Notes: generated by a model not told the origin, from the sequence alone. Shown: positions 33,775 to 43,412, counted from the stretch's first letter. The stretch: 64,000 nucleotides of DNA from Herminiimonas contaminans (GCF_015645465.1 NZ_JADOEL010000004.1:1-64000); one strand, 5' to 3'. Numbers and translations: made by a program.

Positions 33775-34665
33775 TTAGGCGAGATAGACATGTTCGGGCA
33801 GGCCGGCGACGTCGACGCGCACGCTGAGCAGGCTGCCGGATAAAGGATATTGCTCCAGCTCTGCCGCCGGGCGGTTCTTGCTGACGGTGGTGATGTAGAG
33901 CGTGCGCAAGTCGTCACCGCCGAATGCCATCATGGTCGGGCAGCGTACCGGCAGCGTGATTTCGGACAGGATATTGCCTTGCGGTGACAGGCGCAGCAGG
34001 CGTCCGCCTTCATACATGGCGCACCAGTAGTTACCCTCACTATCCACCGCCGCACCGTCAGGACGACCGCCATAGTTATTCAGTTTGTCGGTAGAGAACT
34101 GGTGCAGCACGCGACTGCCACCCAGTGCCGCTGTGCGCACATCGTAGTCATAGGCAAAGATGCGGTGGGTGGTGGTATCGGCGTGATACAGGGTTTTGTT
34201 ATCCGGGCTGAAGGCGACGCCGTTGGAGACGGTGGCACGCTTGCCGCTGTCGCTGATCTCGTCACGCTCTATGCAATACAGTGCGGCATGTGCATGATCG
34301 CGCGGTTCATATATCGAGCCTACCCACAGGCGACCGGCGGCATCACAACGGCCATCGTTGAAGCGGGTGGTGCTTGGGTCATACGGCGCATCGGCAACTG
34401 GCGTCAGTTCACCGCTACGGGTGTTGAGCGCGGCCAGGCCGGAACGCAAGGCGACCAGCAAGCCACCTGCGGCTCGAATCGCGATACAGCCCGGTTCGGA
34501 CGGCATGTCCCACTGCTGGTGCGCGCCGCTCGCCGGAATATAGCGATGCACGGCGCGACCATCGATGTCTATCCAGTACAGGGCAGCCTCTGCTGCGTGC
34601 CATAAAGGGCATTCACCCAATTGCATACGGATGGGCAGGACGGGCTGGATATTGTGGGTCGACAT
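33775..34665 (-). CDS. SMP-30/gluconolactonase-family lactonase
   Basis: The 296-residue six-bladed propeller enzyme should hydrolyse a sugar lactone with a bound divalent metal. Likely metal ligands are the Glu of LGECPLWH, the Asn of RFNDGRCDAAGRLWVGS, the Asn of SNGVAFSPDNKTLYHADT and the Asp of PDGAAVDSEGNYWCAM. It is the first gene of a pair with glpK. In other bacteria such lactonases accompany sugar-acid pathways, so it may feed aldonate metabolism. The sugar is unknown. It is divergent, across 68 bases, from the 3-hydroxyisobutyrate-dehydrogenase-like gene. Confidence 0.88.
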   Translation of the reverse strand: MSTHNIQPVLPIRMQLGECPLWHAAEAALYWIDIDGRAVHRYIPASGAHQQWDMPSEPGCIAIRAAGGLLVALRSGLAALNTRSGELTPVADAPYDPSTTRFNDGRCDAAGRLWVGSIYEPRDHAHAALYCIERDEISDSGKRATVSNGVAFSPDNKTLYHADTTTHRIFAYDYDVRTAALGGSRVLHQFSTDKLNNYGGRPDGAAVDSEGNYWCAMYEGGRLLRLSPQGNILSEITLPVRCPTMMAFGGDDLRTLYITTVSKNRPAAELEQYPLSGSLLSVRVDVAGLPEHVYLA

Positions 34666-34733
34666 GGCAGTTGCTTTTTAGGTGGTGTATGCGCCATTAT
34701 GCAGTGAAAATCTTGTGCATAAAGGAGTTTGAA

Positions 34734-35648
34734 TTGAAGCAATCTGCATCGAAACCGGTCATCGCTTTCCTCGGCATAGGCCTGATGGGCAAACCGATGG
34801 CGACCCGCCTGCTGCAGGCAGGTTACCAACTGACCGCATGGAACCGTACCCGCAGCAAGGCCGATGAGCTGGCGCCGCTGGGTGCCAAGGTGGCGGAACA
34901 GGTGGCGGATGCAGTGATGGGTGCGGACATCGTCATCACCATGCTGGAAGCCGGACCTATCGTGGCGCAAGTGGTGGATGCGGCCATCCCGGGCCTGAAG
35001 CGTGGTGCACTGGTGGTGGATATGAGCTCGACCCGTCAGTCCGAAGCGCAGGAAGTGCATGCCAAACTGGCAGCGCAAGGCGTGCGCTTTATCGATGCGC
35101 CGGTCTCGGGTGGTGTGGTCGGTGCCGAAGCCGGTACCCTCGCCATCATGGCAGGTGGTAGCGCAGACGACTTCGCCGACGCGCAAACGGTGCTGACCGT
35201 GATGGGTCGTCCTACCCTGGTCGGGCCTGCCGGTTGTGGTCAGATCGCCAAGCTGTGCAATCAGCTGATTGTTGGCGGTACGCTGAATATCGTGGCGGAA
35301 GCCTTGTTGCTGGCGCAAGCTGGTGGTGCGGACCCGACCGCGGTACGCGCAGCGATCCGTGGCGGTTTCGCCGAAAGCCGCATCCTCGAGGTGCATGGTC
35401 AGCGCATGCTGGATCGTAACTTCATGCCGGGTGGCCAGGTGAAGAGTCAGTTCAAGGATCTGGAAAACGTGTTGATCGCAGCGAACAATGCCGGACTGCG
35501 TTTGCCGGTGACGGAACTGGTGACACAGAATTATCAGCAGGTATTGAAGGAAGCACCGCAAGCGGATCAGTCTGCCGTGTTGCTGGCGCTGGAACAGGAA
35601 AATCCGGGCTTGCGCCTGGGGCAGCAGGCAGACCAGTTGCCGGGCTAA
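34734..35648 (+). CDS. 3-hydroxyisobutyrate dehydrogenase-family NAD(P)-dependent oxidoreductase
   Basis: The 304-residue beta-hydroxyacid dehydrogenase begins with the dinucleotide fold FLGIGLMGKPMATRLL followed by WNRTRSKADEL. It contains the substrate-binding DAPVSGGVVGAEAGTLAIM and the helix GQIAKLCNQLIVGG with the catalytic lysine. It may act on tartronate semialdehyde (GarR/GlxR), 3-hydroxyisobutyrate or a related acid; I cannot separate these. The frame is open from 34671, but the TTG at 34734 is chosen because AAAGGAG at 34721-34727 is ideally spaced. Divergence from a sugar lactonase gene favours a sugar-acid role. Confidence 0.87.
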   Translation: MKQSASKPVIAFLGIGLMGKPMATRLLQAGYQLTAWNRTRSKADELAPLGAKVAEQVADAVMGADIVITMLEAGPIVAQVVDAAIPGLKRGALVVDMSSTRQSEAQEVHAKLAAQGVRFIDAPVSGGVVGAEAGTLAIMAGGSADDFADAQTVLTVMGRPTLVGPAGCGQIAKLCNQLIVGGTLNIVAEALLLAQAGGADPTAVRAAIRGGFAESRILEVHGQRMLDRNFMPGGQVKSQFKDLENVLIAANNAGLRLPVTELVTQNYQQVLKEAPQADQSAVLLALEQENPGLRLGQQADQLPG

Positions 35649-35695
35649 ACCAGAAGCGGCATTCCTGTACAAGTATTTTTGAACATATGTGCTCA

Positions 35696-35720
35696 GGCCC
35701 GGTCTATGGATAACCGGGCC
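35696..35720. terminator. GC-rich hairpin after the dehydrogenase gene
   Basis: GGCCCGGT (35696-35703) pairs perfectly with ACCGGGCC (35713-35720) around a 9-base loop. No T run follows, so termination is only inferred from its place between two plus-strand genes. Confidence 0.4.
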
Positions 35721-35783
35721 GACATATCCAAGTTGATGTTGTCAGTCCCATCGCTTTTAGCAATGCATTAATACTGCTCACTC

Positions 35784-37547
35784 ATGCCTAAACAACGTAT
35801 AGACTGGCGCGCCGTCTGGCAACTCATCAAGCCATACTGGGTCTCGGAAGAAAAATGGAAGGCGCGCGGCTTACTGTTCGTCATCGTGGCGCTGGCATTG
35901 GCGGCGGTCTACCTCGAAGTCTTGTTCAATACCTGGAACCGCGAGTTCTATAACGCGCTGGAAACCAAGAATTACAAAGTCTTTACCGAGCAGTTGTGGC
36001 GCTTCAGCTATCTCGCCTTTACCTTCATCGCAGTCGCTATTTATCGTATTTACCTGACGCAGTCATTGCAGATGCGCTGGCGCATGTGGTTGACGCGACA
36101 GTATATGGATCGCTGGTTACAGCATCAGGCCTATTACCGGATCGAGCAGACCGGTACCGCTGATAACCCGGATCAGCGTATCGCCGAAGATTTGAATTTG
36201 TTGACGTCTGCAACACTGTCGCTGACCCTGGGTTTGCTCTCCAGTGTGGTGACGCTGATTTCTTTCATCGGCATCCTGTGGTCGGTCAGTGGGCCGATTT
36301 CTTTCATGCTCGCATCACAGGAAATCACGATACCTGGTTACATGGTGTGGTTTGCGATTGCGTATGCCGGTGTTGGTTCGCTGGTAGTGGGCTGGGTCGG
36401 CTGGCCGCTGGTTTCGAAAAACTATTTCCGTCAGCGCTTTGAAGCGGATTTCCGTTTCGGCCTGATACGGGTGCGTGAAAATGCCGAGGCTGTCGCCTTG
36501 TATCGTGGCGAGACCGAAGAGGCTGCGCAACTGGGCGGGCGCTTCCAGCGCATACGTGACAACTGGTGGGGCATCATGCGCACCACCAAAAGCCTGAACC
36601 TGGTCTCTACTTTCTACTCGCAGTTCGCGAATATCTTCCCTTTCCTGATGGCGGCACCGCGTTATTTTTCCGGTGCGATTACGCTGGGTGGCCTGATGCA
36701 AATCAGCTCCGCTTTCGGTCAGGTGCAGGGGGCGCTGTCATGGTTTATCTCGGCTTTCAGCGATCTTGCCGAATGGAAGGCCAGCGTCAATCGTCTGGCT
36801 GGCTTCCATGCCGCCGTGGATGCAGCGCATGAAGAACGCGAAGGCGTGCTGGTCACCGCGAATAATGTGGGCGCTATCCTGATAGATCGCTTGATACTGA
36901 ATGTGCCGAGTGGCCCGGCGCTGACGAAAGAACAGACCGCCGATATCCAGGCCGGGCAGCGCATCCTGGTGGCAGGCCCTTCCGGTTGCGGCAAGTCGAC
37001 GCTGATACGCGCGATCGCCGGTGTCTGGCCATATGGTGCAGGCAGCATAGAAGTGCCGCAGCAGTGGAAGCTGTTGTTCCTGCCGCAGAAGAGTTATTTG
37101 CCGATAGGGACGCTGCGTGCCGCGGTTGCTTATCCTGCGAGTGAAAATACCTATACCGATCTGGCAATCAAGCACTATTTCGACTTGTGCAAATTGTCAC
37201 ACATGAAGAAATTCCTTGATCACAGTGACAACTGGAGTCAGCGCCTGTCGCCGGGTGAGCAACAACGTCTCGCCTTTGTACGCGCCTTGCTGACACGGCC
37301 GGATGCCTTGTTCCTGGATGAAGCCAGCAGTGCGCTGGATACGGAAACAGAAGAACTTGTTTATCAATTGATATTGCAAGAATTGCCAGACGCCGTAATA
37401 GTCAGCGTCGCGCATCGCGAAAGTGTCGCGAAATATCATAAAATGCGCTGGCAGTTTGTCGCGGATGGCACAGCGACGGTTGATGCTGACGATGATAGTG
37501 AGCGCAGCATTTATACGATACAACACATGAAGCCCGGCAAAGCTTAA
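35784..37547 (+). CDS. SbmA/YddA-type ABC transporter (fused membrane and ATPase domains)
   Basis: The 587-residue protein has an SbmA/BacA-like membrane domain (about 15-330) and a C-terminal ABC ATPase (about 370-580). YLEVLFNTWNREFYNALETK and YRIEQTGTADNPDQRIAEDL are hallmarks of the YddA/ABCD branch. Walker A is GPSGCGKST, the signature is shifted to LSPGEQQRLAF, Walker B is LFLDEASSALD and the H-loop is VSVAHRES. Relatives carry peptides, acyl-CoA or cofactor precursors. The substrate here is unknown. A lipoprotein gene follows on the same strand after about 70 bases. Confidence 0.88.
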   Translation: MPKQRIDWRAVWQLIKPYWVSEEKWKARGLLFVIVALALAAVYLEVLFNTWNREFYNALETKNYKVFTEQLWRFSYLAFTFIAVAIYRIYLTQSLQMRWRMWLTRQYMDRWLQHQAYYRIEQTGTADNPDQRIAEDLNLLTSATLSLTLGLLSSVVTLISFIGILWSVSGPISFMLASQEITIPGYMVWFAIAYAGVGSLVVGWVGWPLVSKNYFRQRFEADFRFGLIRVRENAEAVALYRGETEEAAQLGGRFQRIRDNWWGIMRTTKSLNLVSTFYSQFANIFPFLMAAPRYFSGAITLGGLMQISSAFGQVQGALSWFISAFSDLAEWKASVNRLAGFHAAVDAAHEEREGVLVTANNVGAILIDRLILNVPSGPALTKEQTADIQAGQRILVAGPSGCGKSTLIRAIAGVWPYGAGSIEVPQQWKLLFLPQKSYLPIGTLRAAVAYPASENTYTDLAIKHYFDLCKLSHMKKFLDHSDNWSQRLSPGEQQRLAFVRALLTRPDALFLDEASSALDTETEELVYQLILQELPDAVIVSVAHRESVAKYHKMRWQFVADGTATVDADDDSERSIYTIQHMKPGKA

Positions 37548-37616
37548 GCGGTCGGGATTTCCCAGAGCAGGCGACAAGTATTTGCCATGCATCGCAAGGT
37601 GCATGGTCATGACCAT

Positions 37617-38399
37617 ATGCATATGAAATTACTTTCCACACTTATTTTGCTGTCCCTGCTCACTGCATGTGCACAACTGCCGAAGAGCGGCGATACCGCT
37701 GCCTATACTCCAGAGGGGAAGATACTGCCATTCTCGGTGAATGCAGGAAGCGGCTTGCCTGAGCGCTGGGAGCCGATGATTATCAATCGCACCAAGAAGC
37801 TCACCGAATACAATCTGGTCGAGGATGAGGGCCAGACCGTATTGCATGCACGCGCAGTCGCAGCCGCATCCGGCCTGATGCAGAAAGTGGATATTGATCC
37901 CTTGCTGGAATCGCATTTGAGCTGGCGCTGGCGCATCAGCGGCCTGGTAGAAAAGGCAAATAATTTTGATCGTGGCCTGGAAGATTCACCGGCGCGCATC
38001 ATCCTCGGTTTCGATGGCGATAAGGACAGCTTGCCCTTCGCTGACCAGATCATGTTTGAAACCGCGCGCTTGGTCACCGGACGTGACGTGCCGTATGCCA
38101 CCCTGATGTATATCTGGGGACGCAAGGCGCCGGTCGATACCATCATTACCAATACCCGCAGCAATCGCGTGAAGATGGTGGTCGCGGAAACCGGTGCCTC
38201 CGGCGTTGGTGAATGGCATAGCTTCACGCGCAACATTGTTGCCGATTATGAAAAAGCATTTGGTGAGAAGCCAGGCAAGCTGATTGCTATCGGTGTTCTG
38301 ACCGATACCGACAACACCGGCGAGACTGTTGAAGCGTGGTATGGCGACATCAAACTTTCGGCCGATGAAAAACATGACGAGAATTTTGCGTTAAAATAG
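37617..38399 (+). CDS. DUF3047-family lipoprotein
   Basis: The protein (about 260 residues) has a lipoprotein signal with lipobox LTAC (C18 from this start) and a domain I recognise as DUF3047. Supporting segments are the early LPERWEPMIINR, LSWRWRISGLV, the middle LPFADQIMFETARLVTG and TLMYIWGR, and the late AIGVLTDTDNTGETVEAWYGDI. The last stretch hints at a carbohydrate-binding-like fold, but no function is established for the family. The frame is open from 37587; ATG 37617 or 37623 gives a proper lipoprotein signal. No strong ribosome binding site decides between them. Confidence 0.75.
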   Translation: MHMKLLSTLILLSLLTACAQLPKSGDTAAYTPEGKILPFSVNAGSGLPERWEPMIINRTKKLTEYNLVEDEGQTVLHARAVAAASGLMQKVDIDPLLESHLSWRWRISGLVEKANNFDRGLEDSPARIILGFDGDKDSLPFADQIMFETARLVTGRDVPYATLMYIWGRKAPVDTIITNTRSNRVKMVVAETGASGVGEWHSFTRNIVADYEKAFGEKPGKLIAIGVLTDTDNTGETVEAWYGDIKLSADEKHDENFALK

Positions 38400-38541
38400 G
38401 CGCGGGTCTGACAGGAGGCCCGCTCTCGCAAAAGCCGATGCACCTGTAGTTTGTCATTTTCCAGTTCGGATAAATCACAAGTTAGCACTAGCGTTTAAAC
38501 CTTGATGTCGTAGCGAGAAACGACAATATGAAAGGAACGTT

Positions 38542-39003
38542 ATGTGGTCTACATCTCTTGCTGTCGGCGTGACTGATACCGATGGCTACAACAACAATCT
38601 CAGTAACAGTGATTTCCTGCGCAGGTATGCGCGTCGCTTGTTGCGTCAGGCGCGAGCGGACGAGCCGCTTAAAACCCTGCCGGTACTGCGCCGCATTATT
38701 GCGACGCAAGTCATGCCCGAATTGCGCGTGACCGATCTGTATGCGGTGCGCGCATCCATCCAGCTGAAACACGTGTTGCACATGCTGGCACGGGAACTGG
38801 AGTTCCCGGCATGGGAAGTCTGCAAGCACAGCATAGACAGCATGTCTGCGGCAGTGCTGGATCGTTATCGGCTGGAGCTGGGTATGTTTGGCGACTACGA
38901 GAAGAACTGGTTTCCCGATATGCCAACTGCGCGTGCCTGGCAACAGCAGCACGGTGGTTATCTGGTGAGCTATGGCCAGCAGGTCGTGGCCTTGCTGTCT
39001 TAG
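38542..39003 (+). CDS. Hypothetical protein, function not recognised
   Basis: A 153-residue soluble protein with no signal peptide or membrane segment. It has a basic stretch RRYARRLLRQARAD (about 27-41) and a conserved-looking middle RVTDLYAVRASIQLKHVLHM. The C-terminus ends WQQQHGGYLVSYGQQVVALL. AAGGAACG precedes the ATG, and codon use matches the neighbours, so I believe the gene is real. It stands between the DUF3047 gene and a convergent peptidase and ends at a strong hairpin. I do not recognise the family and assign no function. Confidence 0.7.
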   Translation: MWSTSLAVGVTDTDGYNNNLSNSDFLRRYARRLLRQARADEPLKTLPVLRRIIATQVMPELRVTDLYAVRASIQLKHVLHMLARELEFPAWEVCKHSIDSMSAAVLDRYRLELGMFGDYEKNWFPDMPTARAWQQQHGGYLVSYGQQVVALLS

Positions 39004-39009
39004 CTTATG

Positions 39010-39040
39010 CCGGTCGCGCAGTGTGATGCTGCGCGACCGG
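39010..39040. terminator. Perfect 12-bp hairpin between convergent genes
   Basis: CCGGTCGCGCAG (39010-39021) pairs with CTGCGCGACCGG (39029-39040) around TGTGATG. It lies 6 bases after one stop codon and 9 bases from the other, so it can act for both strands. No long T run is present. Confidence 0.6.
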
Positions 39041-39049
39041 TGTGCTGCC

Positions 39050-40240
39050 TTAGTTCTTGAGGAAGCTTTCTGCCAGGCGTACCCAGTAGGTCGCGCCTAT
39101 CGGCAGTAAATCATCATTGAAGTCATAGCTGGGGTTGTGCAGATTGCATGGCCCCAGTCCGTGTCCGGCTGAGCGGTGATCACCTTCGCCGTTACCGATG
39201 AATACGTAGCAGCCGGGTTTGCCCTGTAACATGAACGCAAAGTCTTCGGCGCCCATGGTTGGTTCTACCTGCGCATCCACATGCTCGGCACCGACTATGC
39301 CTTGCAACACCTCCACCGCAAATGCAGTTTCCTTCGCATGATTAATCAACGGCGGATAATTGCGCTTGAAGTTGAAGCTGACCTTGGCATCGAATGCTGC
39401 TGCCGTATGCTCAGCGATGGCGCGCATGCGGTTCTCTATCAAATCCAGTACTTTCAGATCAAAGGTGCGCACCGTACCAACCAGCGTCGCATCATCCGGA
39501 ATCACGTTGGTGGTGCTGCCGGCATGGATTTGCGTGATCGACAATGCTGCCGCATCGATAGGACTCTTGTTGCGCGTGATGATGGTTTGCCAGCTTTGTG
39601 CGATCTGCACCGCCACCATGATGGGATCTATGCCTTTGTGCGGCTGCGCGGCATGCGCGCCTTTGCCGCTGACCACGACTTCGAATTCATTGCTGGACGC
39701 CATCATCGGGCCAGGTGTCACACCGAAGTGACCGACCGGAATGCCGGGCCAGTTATGCATGCCGAATACGGCTTCCATCGGGAATTTTTCGAACAGGCCT
39801 TCATCCATCATGCGCTTGGCACCGCCACCGCCTTCTTCTGCCGGCTGGAAGATCAGGTAAATCGTGCCGTCGAAATTCTTGTTCTGCGACAAATAATGCG
39901 CGGCACCCAGCAGCATAGCGGTATGACCGTCGTGACCGCAGGCGTGCATCTTGCCCTTGTTTTTTGATGCGTGCGCGAAAGTGTTGAGTTCCAGTATCGG
40001 CAGTGCATCCATATCGGCACGCAAACCGATTGCGCGCTGGCTGTTGCCGTTTTTCAGGATGCCGACCACGCCGGTGACGCCGAGGCCACGGACGACGGGT
40101 ATGCCCCATTCGGTCAGCTTTTTGGCGACCAGTTCGGCGGTATCGTGTTCTTCAAAGCAAAGCTCGGGATGAGCATGGATTTCACGACGTATCGCTTGGA
40201 TTTCGTTGTGAAACTGAATGATGGGGTCGATCAACTTCAT
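39050..40240 (-). CDS. M20-family amidohydrolase (hippurate hydrolase/N-acyl amino acid hydrolase type)
   Basis: The 396-residue zinc enzyme hydrolyses an amide bond of an N-acylated amino acid or similar compound. It shows the M20D motifs: HAHPELCFEEHDTAELV, the metal-binding HACGHDGHTAML, the catalytic Glu in FQPAEEGGGGAKRM, GMHNWPGIPVG in the dimerisation-domain border, and a final metal ligand region GHGLGPCNLHNPSYDFND. Length is typical. No signal peptide is seen, so it is cytoplasmic. It stands alone on the minus strand. The exact acyl or amino acid preference is unknown. Confidence 0.9.
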   Translation of the reverse strand: MKLIDPIIQFHNEIQAIRREIHAHPELCFEEHDTAELVAKKLTEWGIPVVRGLGVTGVVGILKNGNSQRAIGLRADMDALPILELNTFAHASKNKGKMHACGHDGHTAMLLGAAHYLSQNKNFDGTIYLIFQPAEEGGGGAKRMMDEGLFEKFPMEAVFGMHNWPGIPVGHFGVTPGPMMASSNEFEVVVSGKGAHAAQPHKGIDPIMVAVQIAQSWQTIITRNKSPIDAAALSITQIHAGSTTNVIPDDATLVGTVRTFDLKVLDLIENRMRAIAEHTAAAFDAKVSFNFKRNYPPLINHAKETAFAVEVLQGIVGAEHVDAQVEPTMGAEDFAFMLQGKPGCYVFIGNGEGDHRSAGHGLGPCNLHNPSYDFNDDLLPIGATYWVRLAESFLKN

Positions 40241-40440
40241 GGCGTCTCCACTTTCCTGCGCGCTAGTGCTGCAGTGGTTTTGTCTTGCAACAAGGATGGA
40301 TATTCTTGCAGCAAGAGTGCCCTATCTTACGCCAACTAGGCTGCCTGCGTAATGGGGCAGCAGGCGTAATAGAATAGATGCAGCAAAAAAATCCGGCGCA
40401 GCTGGCTGCATATGCGATTTTGTAAGAACGAATAGGAAAA

Positions 40441-41556
40441 ATGAATATATCCCGCACATCGCTTGCTGCTCCCTGGTCACGCTGGCGCGCGGGCCTGCTG
40501 CTGGGTGCCTTGCTGCTACTGGGCGGATGTGCGCAGCTGAGCTACTACGCGCAGGCGACACACGGCCAATCATCTTTGATGGCAGCGGCGCAGCCGATAG
40601 ATGATTTATTGCTGGATCCTGAGCTGGCACCGAAGCTGCGGCAACGTCTGATGCTGGCGAATCAAATCCGCCAGTTCGCAGTCGATGAGCTGGCCTTGCC
40701 GGATAACGGGACCTATCAAAAGTATGCCGACCTGAAGCGGCCTTATGCTTTGTGGAATGTGGTGGCGACGCCTGAGTTATCGATGCAGCCTTTGCAATGG
40801 TGTTTTCCTATTGCTGGTTGCGTCAGCTATCGCGGTTACTACAGCGAGGCCGATGCGCAGGCCTTTGCCTCTGAATTACGTGCTTCCGGTCATGACGTGC
40901 AGGTGATGGGTGTGCCTGCCTATTCAACGCTGGGTTGGTACAAGGACCCGGTGCTGTCTAGCTTTATCAACTATCCGGATGCCGAGGTAGCGCGCCTGAT
41001 GATCCATGAACTGGCACACCAGGTGGTGTATGTGCAGGGCGATACGCAATTCAATGAATCGTTTGCGACGGCGGTAGAGGAGGCGGGGGTGGATCGCTGG
41101 CTTGCACGTCATGGTGATGAAAAGGCGCGGCAGGCCTATCTGACGACACAGGTGCGCAAGCAGCAATTCCTCGCGCTCCTGATTCAATACCGGAAAAAGC
41201 TGGTCGAGAACTACGCGTCGGATCGCACTGATGTAGCCAAGCGCAAGGCCAAGCAGGAGATATTTGCTGCGTTGCAGGACGATTATCAACAATTGAAAGC
41301 AAGCTGGAACGGTTATGCCGCCTATGATCGCTGGTTTGCGCAAGGCCTGACGAATGCCCATCTGGTATCGGTCGCGACCTATAACGGCCAGGTACCGGCG
41401 TTCCGTGCCTTGCTCCGGGAGCAGCAGAATTTCACCGGCTTTTACCGTGCCGTCATTGCCCTGGCGCAGCAGGACAAGATGCAGCGTGACCAGCGGCTGG
41501 CCAGCCTGGCCGCGGCTTTGCCGCAGGTATCGCATACAGAGGCAGGCGGACGCTGA
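40441..41556 (+). CDS. Putative zinc aminopeptidase lipoprotein (PF10023-like)
   Basis: The 371-residue protein has a lipoprotein signal with lipobox LGGC (C30) and a gluzincin-like zinc site: H189-E190-x-x-H193 in MIHELAHQVVYVQG followed by N205-E206 in FNESFATAVEE. This matches the family annotated as predicted aminopeptidase (Aminopep, PF10023), which has little experimental work. It should act in the periplasm attached to a membrane. The C-terminal third is helical with KRKAKQEIFAALQDDYQQL. It is divergent from the M20 hydrolase across 200 bases. Confidence 0.85.
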   Translation: MNISRTSLAAPWSRWRAGLLLGALLLLGGCAQLSYYAQATHGQSSLMAAAQPIDDLLLDPELAPKLRQRLMLANQIRQFAVDELALPDNGTYQKYADLKRPYALWNVVATPELSMQPLQWCFPIAGCVSYRGYYSEADAQAFASELRASGHDVQVMGVPAYSTLGWYKDPVLSSFINYPDAEVARLMIHELAHQVVYVQGDTQFNESFATAVEEAGVDRWLARHGDEKARQAYLTTQVRKQQFLALLIQYRKKLVENYASDRTDVAKRKAKQEIFAALQDDYQQLKASWNGYAAYDRWFAQGLTNAHLVSVATYNGQVPAFRALLREQQNFTGFYRAVIALAQQDKMQRDQRLASLAAALPQVSHTEAGGR

Positions 41557-41727
41557 GGCAGGCGTCATCAAAGTGCTTGCACATCCTCGCTCTGCCCGAT
41601 AGCATCAGGCTATCTGGGCAGCATAGTGAGCAGTGGCCTTAAATGGGTCCATGTGCAATAGCTAAAGCAGCATGCAAGCAAAATCAGCGGGCAATCACTC
41701 TAACCACAAAAAAGAATAGAGGTGGAG

Positions 41728-43410
41728 ATGGACAAGTTTTGGCTCAAGTCATATCCAGCAGGCATACCGGCAGAAATCGATCCTGCACGTTACGGTTCCT
41801 TGGTTGAATTACTGGATGAATCCTTCCAGAAATATGCAGATCGCAACGCGTGCGTATGCATGGATAAAGCCCTTACCTATCGTGAGGTGGATCATCTTTC
41901 CGCCGAAGTCGGCGCGTGGTTGCAAAGCCTGGGTTTGCAAAAAGGTGCGCGTATCGCACTGATGATGCCCAACGTTTTGCAATATCCGATCGCCATCGCC
42001 GCCGTCCTGCGTGCCGGTTACGTGATCGTCAATGTGAACCCGCTGTACAAGCCGCGTGAACTCGAGCACCAACTGACCGATTCCGGCGCGGAAGCCATCA
42101 TCATCCTGGAAAACTTTGCTGCCACACTGGAGAAGGTGATCGCCAGCACACAGGTCAAGCATGTGATCGTCGCGACCATGGGCGATTTGTTTGGCGGGCT
42201 GAAAGGTGGCATCGTCAATTTCGTAGTGCGCCATGTGAAGAAAATGGTGCCTGCTTATTCCCTGCCACAAGCGGTGCAGTTCAAGGATGTATTGCGCCAG
42301 GCTGCAGGCATGACCTTGCAACGCCCGACGCTGACACATCAGGATCTCGCTTTCCTGCAGTACACAGGTGGTACGACCGGCACTGCCAAAGGCGCGATGC
42401 TGACCCATCGCAATATCATCGCCAATGTATTGCAGAACGAAGCGTGGATTTCGCCAGTGCTCAATACACTGCCTAAAGATAAACAGCTGATCTTTGTCTG
42501 CGCCTTGCCGCTGTATCACATCTTCGCGCTGACCACTTGCGGCATGCTGGGTACCCATCTGGGTGTGATGAATCTGCTGATCCCGAATCCGCGCGACATC
42601 CCTGGCTTCATCAAGGAATTGATGAAGTACAAGGTGCACTTTCTGCCTGCGGTGAATACCTTGTACAACGGCTTGCTGAACAATCCGGATTTCGCCAAGG
42701 TCGATTTCTCGGAACTGAAGCTATGTAACGGCGGCGGCATGGCGGTGCAGCAGGTGGTCAACGATAAATGGAAAAAATTGACTGGCTGCGCGATTTGCGA
42801 AGGCTATGGTTTGTCGGAAACTTCACCAACGGCTACGGCGAATCCACCGACCACCAATGAATTCACAGGGACTATCGGCTTGCCGGTCTCGTCGACTGAA
42901 CTGAAGATCATAGACAGTAACGAAAACGAAGTGCCGCATGGCAGTGCAGGCGAGATTGCGATCCGCGGGCCGCAAGTGATGGCGGGTTACTGGAACAACC
43001 CGAATGAGACTGCGCAGGCTATGACGGCGGATGGCTTCTTTAAGACGGGCGATATCGGCATCATGGATGAGCGCGGTTTTACCAAAATCGTCGATCGCAA
43101 GAAAGACATGATCCTGGTCTCCGGCTTCAATGTGTATCCGAGCGAGATCGAAGGCGTGGTCGCAGCACATCCAGGCGTGCTGGAGTGTGCCTGCATAGGT
43201 GTACCGGATGAGCACACCGGCGAGGCTGTCAAACTCTTCGTCGTGCGGCGTGATCCGGCACTGACCGAGGCTGAGCTGATGGCGTATTGCAAGGAGCAGT
43301 TCACCGGTTACAAGAAACCGAAGTCCATCGAGTTCCGCACCGAATTGCCGAAGTCTAATGTCGGCAAAATCCTGCGCCGTGAATTGCGCGACGAGATAAA
43401 AACGAGCTGA
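41728..43410 (+). CDS. fadD: Long-chain fatty acid-CoA ligase
   Basis: The 560-residue adenylate-forming enzyme activates long-chain fatty acids to acyl-CoA with ATP. It shows the AMP-binding P-loop LQYTGGTTGTAKGAMLTHRN, the GYGLSETSP motif, the FKTGDIGIMDERGFTKIVDRKKD hinge region and the C-terminal GKILRRELRDE with the catalytic lysine. Length and order agree with FadD. ATG 41728 has AGAGG five bases before it; GTG 41722 also fits the frame. Bidirectional terminator-like hairpin and a thioesterase gene follow convergently. Confidence 0.92.
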   Translation: MDKFWLKSYPAGIPAEIDPARYGSLVELLDESFQKYADRNACVCMDKALTYREVDHLSAEVGAWLQSLGLQKGARIALMMPNVLQYPIAIAAVLRAGYVIVNVNPLYKPRELEHQLTDSGAEAIIILENFAATLEKVIASTQVKHVIVATMGDLFGGLKGGIVNFVVRHVKKMVPAYSLPQAVQFKDVLRQAAGMTLQRPTLTHQDLAFLQYTGGTTGTAKGAMLTHRNIIANVLQNEAWISPVLNTLPKDKQLIFVCALPLYHIFALTTCGMLGTHLGVMNLLIPNPRDIPGFIKELMKYKVHFLPAVNTLYNGLLNNPDFAKVDFSELKLCNGGGMAVQQVVNDKWKKLTGCAICEGYGLSETSPTATANPPTTNEFTGTIGLPVSSTELKIIDSNENEVPHGSAGEIAIRGPQVMAGYWNNPNETAQAMTADGFFKTGDIGIMDERGFTKIVDRKKDMILVSGFNVYPSEIEGVVAAHPGVLECACIGVPDEHTGEAVKLFVVRRDPALTEAELMAYCKEQFTGYKKPKSIEFRTELPKSNVGKILRRELRDEIKTS

Positions 43411-43412
43411 CT

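Noticed and set aside
34569-35672. 367-codon minus-strand open frame
   Set aside because: Antisense to the hydroxyacid dehydrogenase gene; Cys/His/Gln-rich and without a family signal.
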